From positions 37,391 to 85,204 of the forward strand of contig LAQC01000026.1 in assembly GCA_000981645.1 (NCBI GenBank): DNA of 47,814 nt. Reading direction: 5' to 3'. The position numbers and the translations under genes are program-made. The stretch's first letter is position 1; the number at the start of each line of letters is the position of its first letter. A model generated the notes under the pieces. That model was not told the DNA's origin and ran no database searches. It saw nothing but the letters and a program-made list of their open reading frames with translations. Source of the DNA: Cryomorphaceae bacterium ASP10-05a (lineage in GTDB: Bacteria; Bacteroidota; Bacteroidia; Flavobacteriales_D; Sanyastnellaceae). Positions 24,970-32,822 of this stretch are shown one piece after another.

Positions 24970-26250
24970 TTAAGGTAAAATTTTCACTTTTCCGCTATCG
25001 GAATAAATTTCTTTTCCTGAGATATTCTTGACTAAAACTAACCATGCAAACTCAGAATCGGGAGCAGCATATGTTCCATCTGGCATAGTTCCTTTCCATG
25101 GCTTACCTTCTTCAGACTCATAGATCAGTTGACCTTTCATGTTATGAATTGTAAACATCAGCTGACCATAATTAGGGTCTGAAAGTCTAGGCAAGAAGTT
25201 TTCAGCTTGTTCAATAGCGCTCGGGGCAGAAACTTCTACTGGCTCATCTAACTTAATATATCTAAAGCTAGAGTCACTGCATCCAAACTCATTCTCGACC
25301 TTAAGCGTCACAAGCTTTCTGCCAGCCTTGGAATATTCAAAAGTAGGATTGATATCGGTAGAAGTAAACTCGTCATCTATCTGCCAATAACTCGCATCAG
25401 CTTTTTCAGAAAGGTTAGAAAATTTGACTTGCCCTTTAGTGCGTTCATTCCAGGCAAATTTAGCCGCGGGTTTCGGCAATACTAGAATTTTAGATTCAAT
25501 CTTTTCCGTGGATTTCGAAAGAATCAATGTTACATTATATTCTCCGGGCTCGTCAAATGTTCTAATAGGATTTGTTTCCGTAGAAAAATCCGCATTACCA
25601 AAATTCCAAAGAAAACGTGCAGCTTCTGAAATGTTTTCAGTTTTGAACTCGATTTTCTCTCCTGCACAAATCTCAACCGCAGAACTAATAATAAATGGTG
25701 CTGTACTTATAGGCACTTCATTTTTTTCAAATTCTTCTATAGACTTTTCTTCCAACTGACCGATTCCCTCAGCAGGCTCCTCTTTAACGACATTACTTGT
25801 CTTCGGTAGGTCTACTTTTTCTTGAACTATGTTTTGCACCTCAGCTATTAAAGTTTCATTAGTGCTATTATCAGAGTTTTGATTTAAACCTTCAGTGAAT
25901 GGTTCACTTTCATCTACAGAAACATCGTTGTCATTAAACGAAATTAAAGGAACATCTCCTGAAACATCATCGTAATCTAACGTATTTAAAGATGAATCAG
26001 AAAACTCTTCACTAAGCTCCGAAATTCTTTTAGTAGAATCATCAATCGAAGCTGTGACTATAACGTACGTAATTCCAGACATAAAAATTAGCGCAGTAAC
26101 GACTGCTGCAGCCATGGTGTTTAGTGAAGATGCAGACTTTCCTTCAAGCCTCATTTCCAACTCCTCCCAGTGTTTGCTATCAAAAGGCAACTCAAAGTCA
26201 TTAAGACTTTCTTTCATCCCTTTTTCTAAATTGTTAAAATTTTCTTTCAT
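24970..26250 (-). CDS. Anti-sigma-like transmembrane protein with periplasmic PKD and degenerate CHU_C-like tail
   Basis: This 426-residue protein has a cytoplasmic N-terminus (about 1-42) with LNDFELPFDSKHWEELEMRL, a pattern common at the start of Bacteroidota membrane proteins encoded next to ECF sigma factors. A single transmembrane helix (about 45-67) is followed by an acidic Ser/Asn/Glu-rich linker (about 70-195). Two PKD-like units (about 200-330; FLWNFGNADFSTETNP and SYWQIDDEFTSTDINP) precede a C-terminal part (about 345-426). That part follows the CHU_C layout (FTIHNMKGQLIYES ... KPWKGTMPDGTYAAPDS ... SGKVKILP) but lacks the TPN-x-DG-x-N start and the RWG core. It begins 1 nt after the sigma-factor stop. 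I infer an anti-sigma factor whose outer part mimics T9SS cargo; no anti-sigma function is proven. Confidence 0.7.
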   Translation of the reverse strand: MKENFNNLEKGMKESLNDFELPFDSKHWEELEMRLEGKSASSLNTMAAAVVTALIFMSGITYVIVTASIDDSTKRISELSEEFSDSSLNTLDYDDVSGDVPLISFNDNDVSVDESEPFTEGLNQNSDNSTNETLIAEVQNIVQEKVDLPKTSNVVKEEPAEGIGQLEEKSIEEFEKNEVPISTAPFIISSAVEICAGEKIEFKTENISEAARFLWNFGNADFSTETNPIRTFDEPGEYNVTLILSKSTEKIESKILVLPKPAAKFAWNERTKGQVKFSNLSEKADASYWQIDDEFTSTDINPTFEYSKAGRKLVTLKVENEFGCSDSSFRYIKLDEPVEVSAPSAIEQAENFLPRLSDPNYGQLMFTIHNMKGQLIYESEEGKPWKGTMPDGTYAAPDSEFAWLVLVKNISGKEIYSDSGKVKILP

Positions 26251-26251
26251 C

Positions 26252-26806
26252 CTAAAATCTCTGGTCTCTCAACAGTATGTTCTTTAAATTTCTTTTGGCT
26301 TTGGATAGATTCGACTTACTCGTACCTACACTAATCCCAACTTTTTCGGCTATTTGCGCATGTGTCATTTCCTCAAAAACGAACATGTTAAAAACAGCTC
26401 TATATGCTGGAGTTAACTCTTGCAACGCCTCTATAACTTGACTTGCTTTAAGGTTAACTTCCTTATCGTCATCTTCCTCATCTTCGGTATCGCTTACATT
26501 TTCGATGGACTCCATTAGGAAAAAGTCATTTTTCTTTTTCCTAAATTCATCTATGGCATTATTCACCACGATTCGTCTGATCCATCCTTCAAGGGATCCC
26601 ACTCCATCATAAGATTTGATTTTACTAAACACTTTAATAAAAGCATCTTGCAGTAAATCTTTTGCTAACTCTGAATCTTTTGCATACCTCATGCATACAG
26701 GCAGCATTCTTCCATAAAACAATCTATAGAGCTTTTCCTGTGCTTTCCTATCTCCGCTTTCGCAAAGTCTAGCTAACTCTATAAACTCTGACTTCTCAGA
26801 ACTCAT
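26252..26806 (-). CDS. ECF-type RNA polymerase sigma factor
   Basis: This 184-residue protein has region 2 (about 20-95; MRYAKDSELAKDLLQDAFIK and GWIRRIVVNNAIDEFRKKK) and region 4 (about 125-178; LTPAYRAVFNMFVFEEMTHA, then IAEKVGISVGTSKSNLSKAK). An acidic linker (DTEDEEDDDKE) joins them. It should direct transcription of a dedicated regulon. It lies between a response-regulator gene (89 nt upstream) and the anti-sigma-like gene (1 nt downstream), and all three probably form one operon. Candidate targets are the three giant CHU_C genes that follow on the same strand, by position only. A TTGCAACGC 9-mer lies within it (26420-26428). Confidence 0.92.
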   Translation of the reverse strand: MSSEKSEFIELARLCESGDRKAQEKLYRLFYGRMLPVCMRYAKDSELAKDLLQDAFIKVFSKIKSYDGVGSLEGWIRRIVVNNAIDEFRKKKNDFFLMESIENVSDTEDEEDDDKEVNLKASQVIEALQELTPAYRAVFNMFVFEEMTHAQIAEKVGISVGTSKSNLSKAKRNLKNILLRDQRF

Positions 26807-26895
26807 TTAATAGACGGGTTTATTTTACAATGGTTGCCGCAAGATAGACAATAATTAATGCCAAACATTACCTAACACAGTATTACATAAGGATT

Positions 26896-27291
26896 TTAAA
26901 TCTCAATTCTCAGCGAGTTCTTTATGAACAAGTCTATCTCACTTTTCGACTTATATTCTGTTACACAACGAAATGACCTAGACTCAACCTCATCGCTAGG
27001 CTTAAATGAAGAGGTGAGAACAAAAACCTTAGTAGCCGGATAAAGTGAATAATAGTTTACCTGATAGTGTTCTAGAAAATCAAATCCTGAATTGATAGGC
27101 ATATTTAAGTCAACATATATAACTTCGGGGAACGGGCTAGACTCAGCTAGAAGCGATAAGGCCTCCTCTACTGATGAAGCAGTCTTTTTTTTAATGGTAT
27201 TATCGATAAGATTAATAAACTCTCCTAAAATGAATATACAGCTTGGGTCGTCATCAATTAAAAGCGCATTATTTATAAATTCATTTCCCAT
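26896..27291 (-). CDS. Stand-alone response regulator receiver (CheY-like)
   Basis: This 131-residue protein is a single receiver domain with no output domain. It has the acidic pair in LLIDDDPS (D13, D14), the phospho-acceptor D61 in VIYVDLNMPINSGFDFLEHY, the switch residue in VFVLTSS (T93) and a Lys in EYKSKSE. It is somewhat divergent after strand 5. A good Shine-Dalgarno (AGGAG) sits 4 nt before the ATG, unusual among its neighbours. Without an output domain it must act through a partner; the next gene is an ECF sigma factor. In Porphyromonas gingivalis the response regulator PorX acts with the ECF sigma SigP on T9SS genes, so a related two-step arrangement is plausible, although PorX is larger. 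No histidine kinase is adjacent. Confidence 0.85.
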   Translation of the reverse strand: MGNEFINNALLIDDDPSCIFILGEFINLIDNTIKKKTASSVEEALSLLAESSPFPEVIYVDLNMPINSGFDFLEHYQVNYYSLYPATKVFVLTSSFKPSDEVESRSFRCVTEYKSKSEIDLFIKNSLRIEI

Positions 27292-27384
27292 TTTCTCCTT
27301 TAGTAAATAAATGGTGTAATCCGAGCACTTCAGTAAGAATCCTTCCTAATTTACTGTAGGCGAATTCTTACTTGAAATTTGACG

Positions 27385-27392
27385 TAAATTTG
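27385..27392 (+). promoter_or_regulatory. TAnnTTTG -7 element for mnmA
   Basis: TAAATTTG is an exact consensus match ending 4 nt before the ATG at 27397, which predicts a leaderless transcript. No convincing -33 is seen at the expected distance. Confidence 0.5.
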
Positions 27393-27396
27393 CCAA

Positions 27397-28593
27397 ATGA
27401 AACGAGTGGTAATAGGTCTTTCTGGTGGAGTTGATTCAAGTGTAGCTGCATTATTACTTAAGGAGAAAGGATATGATGTAATAGGAATATTCATGAGAAA
27501 CTGGCATGACGATTCTGTCATCCTAGATGATGAGTGCCCATGGATAGAAGATAGCAATGACGCTATATTAGTAGCCGAAAAAATCGGTATTCCGTTCCAA
27601 GTAATCGACCTCAGCAAGGACTACAAGGAGCGAATAGTGGATTACATGTTTAAGGAATATCAAGAAGGCCGCACTCCGAATCCCGATGTGTTATGTAATC
27701 GAGAAATAAAATTTGACCTGTTCCTAAAAGCGGCATTACAACTTAATGCCGATTATATAGCTACTGGACACTACTGTCAAAAAGACTCTATTCAAAGCAC
27801 TGAGGGAAATGTAATACACCGACTTTTGGCTGGAGCTGATCAAAATAAAGACCAGAGTTATTTTTTATGTCAGCTGAATCAAGAGCAATTAAGTAAATCT
27901 TTATTCCCTATTGGCCATTTGCAAAAAAGTGAGGTAAGGAGAATAGCTAAAGAAAATGGACTAGCTACTGCAGAAAAAAAGGATTCTCAGGGATTATGCT
28001 TTATCGGAAAAGTGAAATTACCTGTTTTCCTTCAGCAAGAATTAGAGCCTAAAGAAGGGAAAGTAAAAGAAATAGCTAGAGATACCCTAAACATAAAGCC
28101 TCTGACTACAAAAGACGGCATCACTTTCACCGAAAGTGAATTAGAAAAAATTAGTTCTGAAACAAACTTTAAAGAACTAAGCCCAGAAACTATAGGTGCT
28201 CACCCTGGCGCTCATTATTTCACCGTAGGTCAGCGAAAGGGATTAAATATAGGCGGGAAAAAACTCCCTCTATTTGTTTTAGGAACGGACACCAAAGAGA
28301 ATATACTCTATGTGGGACAAGGGGAAGATCACCAAGGATTATACAGGAATGCTCTTAAAATTAAAAATGAAGACATCAGCTGGTTAAGAACAGACATGAC
28401 TTTAAAAGAAGGAGAGGAAAAAGAGTATGCTGTGAGAATTAGATACCGACAAGAGCTCAGGAAAGCCACCCTTCTAAAAAAGGCAGGTGGATTATATATT
28501 GTATTTCCAACTCCTGAAAAAAGTATAGCAAAAGGCCAATTTGCTGCCTGGTATATGGATGATGAGCTAATTGGTAGCGGAGCTATTAGCTAA
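27397..28593 (+). CDS. mnmA: tRNA-specific 2-thiouridylase
   Basis: This 398-residue protein has the PP-loop SGGVDSS (9-15) for ATP. Catalytic Cys100 is in [12 protein letters not shown] and Cys201 in SQGLCFIG; together they transfer sulfur to C2 of U34 in tRNA Lys, Glu and Gln. The motifs DYIATGHY and DQSYFLCQL are also typical. A short insertion ([15 protein letters not shown], about 38-52) after strand 2 is, as I recall, usual in Bacteroidota MnmA. The central tRNA-binding and C-terminal beta-barrel parts are complete. It is divergent from the response-regulator gene and probably has its own promoter. Sulfur-relay partners are not in the window. Confidence 0.96.
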   Translation: MKRVVIGLSGGVDSSVAALLLKEKGYDVIGIFMRNWHDDSVILDDECPWIEDSNDAILVAEKIGIPFQVIDLSKDYKERIVDYMFKEYQEGRTPNPDVLCNREIKFDLFLKAALQLNADYIATGHYCQKDSIQSTEGNVIHRLLAGADQNKDQSYFLCQLNQEQLSKSLFPIGHLQKSEVRRIAKENGLATAEKKDSQGLCFIGKVKLPVFLQQELEPKEGKVKEIARDTLNIKPLTTKDGITFTESELEKISSETNFKELSPETIGAHPGAHYFTVGQRKGLNIGGKKLPLFVLGTDTKENILYVGQGEDHQGLYRNALKIKNEDISWLRTDMTLKEGEEKEYAVRIRYRQELRKATLLKKAGGLYIVFPTPEKSIAKGQFAAWYMDDELIGSGAIS

Positions 28594-28644
28594 TTCAAAA
28601 ATCATTTCACCTAACCTTTTTTTACGTTTCACTAAGTGATTTCT

Positions 28645-28676
28645 CACCCTTAATTCCCTTGGAATTACTCAAGGTG
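28645..28676. repeat. Nested inverted repeat after mnmA
   Basis: AATTCC-CTT-GGAATT (28652-28666) is flanked by CACC/CTT (28645-28651) and AAGGTG (28671-28676), giving a possible stem-loop with a 4-nt bulge. A separate small palindrome TCACT-A-AGTGA lies at 28629-28639. It could be a weak terminator or operator; there is no T-run. Confidence 0.3.
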
Positions 28677-28774
28677 TCTGTTTAGATTATCACGATTTAA
28701 CCAATCCCCAAAGCAATGCAACTTTGAGCTGTTTTTGGTTGTCTTTAAAGGGCATATAGATCCATAATTAAAAC

Positions 28775-28782
28775 TATATTTG
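28775..28782 (+). promoter_or_regulatory. TAnnTTTG -7 element before the 901-residue CHU_C gene
   Basis: TATATTTG matches the consensus exactly and contains the TTG (28780) that would otherwise be the furthest-upstream start of the gene. This argues for the downstream GTG at 28795. Confidence 0.5.
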
Positions 28783-28794
28783 ACTAATTCCGCA

Positions 28795-31500
28795 GTGAAG
28801 AACAATTTAAAAATAACATCCACCCCCCTAAAAAGACTGCCTTTGTTTTTTTTGATGTTGTCATTTTTGTTTATCTCATTCAGCAGCTTTGCAACGCACA
28901 TAGTAGGTGGTGAGATTTTTTACTCAAAGCTAGCTGGTGATTCTTATGAAATTACTTTAATTGTCTACCGAGATTGTGGTCCCGATAATACCTTGGGAAC
29001 AGGCTTTGATGATTTTGCGCTAGTAGGAGTTTATAATAATGGAAATTGGCTTGATGAATTAAATTTATCATTAAACGATGCGGAAATTTCTTTTGTTCCC
29101 ATCAGCCTAGAAAACCCTTGTTTTATCCTCCCACCCGACTTATGCATTCAACAGGTGGTTTATCGGACTATTCTTAATTTGGCGCCAATCAATGGTGGTT
29201 ATGATTTAGTTTACCAAAGATGCTGCAGAAACGAGGGTATAGCTAACCTAGTAAATCCAGGAGACACAGGAATGACCATGTGGGCTGCCATTCCTGGTTC
29301 AGAAACTAATGCAGAAGGAATAAATAATTCTGCCACATTTAATAATACACCTCCAGTGGCCATGTGTCTCGGAGGTGAGTTTTTCTTTGACCATTCAGCT
29401 ACGGATATAGATGGAGATTTACTGTCTTATGAATTATGTACACCATTCTTTGGTGGTGACCCAGACAATCCTGCACCTAACCCACCTGCCCCACCGTTTA
29501 ATGAGGTTTTATGGGGAACAGGGTATTCTAACCAAATTCAGGTAGCTTCAGAGCCTAATTTTCAAATAGACCCAGCAACAGGACAAATGACAGGAACGCC
29601 AACTCAGCTAGGAAGGTATGCCGTGGGTATTTGCGTCAGTGAATACAGAAACGGGCAGCTCATTAACACAACTATGAGAGATTTTCAGTACCAAGTTACT
29701 AGTTGCGATCCTAACATTATAGCTGCTATTCCTAATCAAACTCAGTTTTGTGATGGGCTTTCTTTTCAATTCGAGAATGAATCGTTTAATGCAAGTTCAT
29801 TCTTTTGGGATTTCGGTGACCTCAACACTAGTCAGGACACATCATCTATAAATTCTCCTTTTTATGCTTACTCAGTAGAAGGTGAATATGAAGTAACTTT
29901 AATAGCGAATCCTACTTGGCCTTGCGCTGATACGACAAGTAATTTCTATAATGCCTACCCTCCAGTAGAAGCCATAATAGAAAGCGTCACATTTGAGTGC
30001 AACAATGGCTCTTCTGAGTATACCTTTATAGGGTCAGATAATTATGACCCAGGGTCTGAATTCGTCTGGAGTTTTACTCCAGAATTTGATAATGAAACTT
30101 TCAATAACTCCGAATTAACTCAAAACGCTCCTGAATCAGGAGATTACGTTTTATCTTACACGGTTACTGAGAATGGCTGTGCTGCTACTGAAACCTATAA
30201 CTTGTCGGTTCCACTAGAGCCTGAAGCGATTTTAAACAGCCAAACTTTATTTTGTGATGGGTTTACATTTGATTTTGAGAATGAATCAACAAATGGAGAA
30301 CTATTTTCATGGGACTTTGGGGTAATTGGCTCAGACAATGATGTTAGTGGAGTCTTCGAGCCCTCATTCACCTTCCCGGACTCAGGAGACTACACAGTAA
30401 ATTTAGAGGTCTTTAGTCAGAACACCTGCCCAGACGCAGCATCGTCAACTTATTCAATTCAAGGATTGCTAAACCCCTTTTTCACATCCCCAGACCCTCA
30501 ATGCTTTAATGGTCACAGCTTTGACTTTCAGGCTTCAGGGTTTGACTCCCAAGCCCCAACAATAGATTGGAACTTCGGCCTAAACGCTTCTCCTACTGGC
30601 TCTGAACAGCCTACTGTCAACAATGTAACGTGGAGTTCTCCTGGTAATTACCAAGTAGATCTAGCCATCTCAGAAAACAATTGCACGAAAGTAATTAGTC
30701 AAAATATTTCTATAGTAGCCAATCCTATCCCTGACTTTTTCCTTTTTGGAGATGAAGGCTGCCCTCCACTTACGGTCAATTTCTTCAATGCTTCAGAATC
30801 TGAAGTTCCACTAATGTACACTTGGGATTTTGGTGATGGACAATCATCAGAAGAAGTAAATCCCATTCATCAATATAGTGCTCCTGGAGTCTATGACGTT
30901 TCACTAGTAGTTACCTCTAGCACTGGATGCTCAGATGAAGTTAATGTTTCTTATCAAGATATAATAAACGTATACCCTACTCCGACCGCTGGATTCGAAT
31001 CTGATCTATATACTGTTTCATACCTAGAGCCTACAGTAAACATCACAAACACCAGTGCTGGTGAAACCTCCTGTTTTTATGATTTTGGAGATGGCGCTTT
31101 TACTACGGATTGTAACCCCACGCACGATTTTGAAGATGTGGGGTTTTTAGAAGTCGTTCAAACTGTCACAAACAATTTTGGCTGTTTTGATATAGCTACT
31201 GTCATGATCACTGTGGATGGGCATTTATTTTACGCTCCCAATACATTCACGCCAAATAATGACGGTCTAAATGAAATATTTAAACCCCTAGTTGTAGGCG
31301 TCTCTAAATATGAATTTAGAATCTTTAATAGATGGGGAGAAGTTATATTCGAAACAGAAGACCACAATCAAGGGTGGAATGGCTCTGTAAATAGAGGGTC
31401 AAGTTACGCCCCTAACGGCACATATACTTATCAAGTAATAGTTAATGACTTTACTGGCTATCCTCACGAATACAATGGCCATGTTACCTTAACCAGATAA
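28795..31500 (+). CDS. Giant PKD-repeat protein with type B T9SS CTD (CHU_C)
   Basis: I choose GTG 28795 (901 residues) because the upstream TTG lies in a -7 element and the GTG gives a proper signal peptide (KNNLKITSTPLKRLP, then a hydrophobic run to FSSFA). The mature protein starts THIVGGEIFYSKLAGDSYEI ... VYRDCGPDN, a recurrent N-terminal module of Bacteroidota CHU_C proteins. At least four PKD-like units follow: FFWDFGDLNTS, FSWDFGVIG, YTWDFGDGQSSEE and CFYDFGDGAF. The C-terminal CHU_C domain (about 808-901) has YAPNTFTPNNDGLNEIFKP, RIFNRWGEVIFET and GHVTLTR. It is exported by T9SS and probably surface-anchored. It stands alone, with no PorP/SprF partner next to it. Confidence 0.86.
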   Translation: MKNNLKITSTPLKRLPLFFLMLSFLFISFSSFATHIVGGEIFYSKLAGDSYEITLIVYRDCGPDNTLGTGFDDFALVGVYNNGNWLDELNLSLNDAEISFVPISLENPCFILPPDLCIQQVVYRTILNLAPINGGYDLVYQRCCRNEGIANLVNPGDTGMTMWAAIPGSETNAEGINNSATFNNTPPVAMCLGGEFFFDHSATDIDGDLLSYELCTPFFGGDPDNPAPNPPAPPFNEVLWGTGYSNQIQVASEPNFQIDPATGQMTGTPTQLGRYAVGICVSEYRNGQLINTTMRDFQYQVTSCDPNIIAAIPNQTQFCDGLSFQFENESFNASSFFWDFGDLNTSQDTSSINSPFYAYSVEGEYEVTLIANPTWPCADTTSNFYNAYPPVEAIIESVTFECNNGSSEYTFIGSDNYDPGSEFVWSFTPEFDNETFNNSELTQNAPESGDYVLSYTVTENGCAATETYNLSVPLEPEAILNSQTLFCDGFTFDFENESTNGELFSWDFGVIGSDNDVSGVFEPSFTFPDSGDYTVNLEVFSQNTCPDAASSTYSIQGLLNPFFTSPDPQCFNGHSFDFQASGFDSQAPTIDWNFGLNASPTGSEQPTVNNVTWSSPGNYQVDLAISENNCTKVISQNISIVANPIPDFFLFGDEGCPPLTVNFFNASESEVPLMYTWDFGDGQSSEEVNPIHQYSAPGVYDVSLVVTSSTGCSDEVNVSYQDIINVYPTPTAGFESDLYTVSYLEPTVNITNTSAGETSCFYDFGDGAFTTDCNPTHDFEDVGFLEVVQTVTNNFGCFDIATVMITVDGHLFYAPNTFTPNNDGLNEIFKPLVVGVSKYEFRIFNRWGEVIFETEDHNQGWNGSVNRGSSYAPNGTYTYQVIVNDFTGYPHEYNGHVTLTR

Positions 31501-31531
31501 TCCCCTTACCACTATTAATTTGTACAATTTT

Positions 31532-31561
31532 ATTGGATTCTCATAAATTTTTCTACATTTG
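31532..31561 (+). promoter_or_regulatory. Promoter for the DUF3276 gene
   Basis: ATTG (31532-31535), an 18-nt spacer and TACATTTG (31554-31561) make a good -33/-7 pair. The ATG follows after 33 nt. Confidence 0.65.
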
Positions 31562-31594
31562 GAAACAGTAAGAACAAATTTTAAAGATTTAAAC

Positions 31595-31960
31595 ATGTCA
31601 GACGGGAACAATCAAGATGATATTTTTTCAAAAGCAGTAAGAGCTGGAAAGCGTACTTACTTTTTTGATGTGAAGACGACAAGAGGAAACGATCTATACC
31701 TCACTATTACTGAGAGTAAGAGAAAGTACGATGATGACGGTAATTTCTCTTACGAAAAGCACAAGTTATTTCTTTATAAAGAAGACTTCGATAAGTTCTC
31801 TGACGGACTAGTCGAAACTGTAGATAAAATTAAAGAGCTTCAAGCCTCAGGAAACTATTCTACAGAATCTCCAATGGATAAAGCAGAGAGTACTGAAGAA
31901 ATCTCAGAAGACACTTCGACTGACGAAGAGTTTTCTGATGTGAAATTTGAAGATTTATAG
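31595..31960 (+). CDS. DUF3276 / PUR-alpha-like nucleic-acid-binding protein
   Basis: From ATG 31595 the protein has 121 residues; a longer reading from 31559 would begin inside the -7 promoter element. The core (about 10-85) includes DIFSKAVRAGKRTYFFDVK, YLTITESKRKY and KHKLFLYKEDFDKFSDGL, the pattern of the Bacteroidota PUR-alpha-like domain (DUF3276), which binds single-stranded DNA or RNA in characterised PUR proteins. The tail is acidic (EEISEDTSTDEEFSDVKFED). The specific role is unknown. It is a single-gene transcript with a strong promoter and terminator, consistent with an abundant housekeeping protein. Confidence 0.85.
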   Translation: MSDGNNQDDIFSKAVRAGKRTYFFDVKTTRGNDLYLTITESKRKYDDDGNFSYEKHKLFLYKEDFDKFSDGLVETVDKIKELQASGNYSTESPMDKAESTEEISEDTSTDEEFSDVKFEDL

Positions 31961-31984
31961 AATAAAAATAATTAGTGAATATTT

Positions 31985-32011
31985 AAATGCTGGCTCATGC
32001 CAGCATTTTTT
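31985..32011 (+). terminator. Intrinsic terminator after the DUF3276 gene
   Basis: AATGCTGGC (31986-31994), loop TCAT and GCCAGCATT (31999-32007) form a 9-bp stem continued by T's to 32011. It is a textbook rho-independent terminator 25 nt after the stop codon. Confidence 0.9.
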
Positions 32012-32034
32012 GTGAAATTTAAAAACTACCACTT

Positions 32035-32739
32035 TTGAAAGATAATAACATAGGAGACGCATTTAGACAGAGAACATGGAACGAGACTAAATCCAATGAC
32101 AGTTGGTCTATATTTAAAATTATGGCTGAGCTAGTAGAGGGATATGACAGAATGCAAAAAATCGGCCCCTGTGTTTCTATTTTTGGTTCAGCTCGAACTA
32201 AACCAGACAATAAGTATTATCAAATGGCTGATGATATCGCATTTTTACTTACCAAGAAAGGATACGGGGTTATAACTGGAGGTGGTCCAGGGATTATGGA
32301 AGCCGGTAATAAAGGAGCCCAAAGAGGTGGCGGAACTTCAGTAGGACTGAACATCGACCTTCCATTTGAGCAGTCTAGTAATCCTTATGTAGATAGTAAT
32401 AAGAATATCGATTTTGATTACTTCTTCGTAAGAAAAGTGATGTTCGTTAAGTATTCACAGGGGTTTATAGTAATGCCTGGTGGATTCGGAACGCTAGATG
32501 AACTCTTCGAGTCATTAACCTTAATTCAAACCCTGAAAATAGCTCGATTCCCTATTATTTTAGTGAGCAAGAGTTTCTGGGCGGGCTTAATTGACTGGAT
32601 CAAGACTACCTTACTCCAAGCTGAGAATAACATTTCTGAAAAAGATTTAGACTTATTCGTTATGGTAGATACAGCTGAAGAGGCAGTTAAGGAAATAGAT
32701 AATTTCTATCAGAAATATTTACTGAAGCCTAATTTCTAG
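32035..32739 (+). CDS. LOG family (TIGR00730-type) protein, putative nucleotide phosphoribohydrolase
   Basis: This 234-residue Rossmann-fold protein has both LOG motifs, GGGPGIMEAGNKGA and PGGFGTLDELFE, plus the N-terminal GPCVSIFGSARTKP. LOG proteins cleave ribose from cytokinin-type or other nucleoside monophosphates; in bacteria the physiological substrate is often unclear. The only start compatible with the conserved N-terminus (FRQRTWNETKSNDSW) is TTG at 32035, 23 nt past the preceding terminator. A TTTG-N17-CACTTTTG promoter-like pair (32009-32037, one mismatch) overlaps that start, so the exact initiation site is uncertain. It converges with the DUF5723 gene. Confidence 0.86.
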   Translation: MKDNNIGDAFRQRTWNETKSNDSWSIFKIMAELVEGYDRMQKIGPCVSIFGSARTKPDNKYYQMADDIAFLLTKKGYGVITGGGPGIMEAGNKGAQRGGGTSVGLNIDLPFEQSSNPYVDSNKNIDFDYFFVRKVMFVKYSQGFIVMPGGFGTLDELFESLTLIQTLKIARFPIILVSKSFWAGLIDWIKTTLLQAENNISEKDLDLFVMVDTAEEAVKEIDNFYQKYLLKPNF

Positions 32740-32793
32740 AAGTTAGTTAGGATAATCAATGAGAAGTATCCCTTGATTGGTAATTGAAGCTCT

Positions 32794-32813
32794 AATGAAA
32801 ATAGATTTTCATT
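32794..32813. terminator. Possible AT-rich bidirectional terminator
   Basis: AATGAAAAT (32794-32802) and ATTTTCATT (32805-32813) form a 9-bp inverted repeat with a 2-nt centre, between the convergent LOG and DUF5723 genes. It is AT-rich and without a long T-run, so support is moderate. Confidence 0.35.
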
Positions 32814-32822
32814 TGTCTCAAT

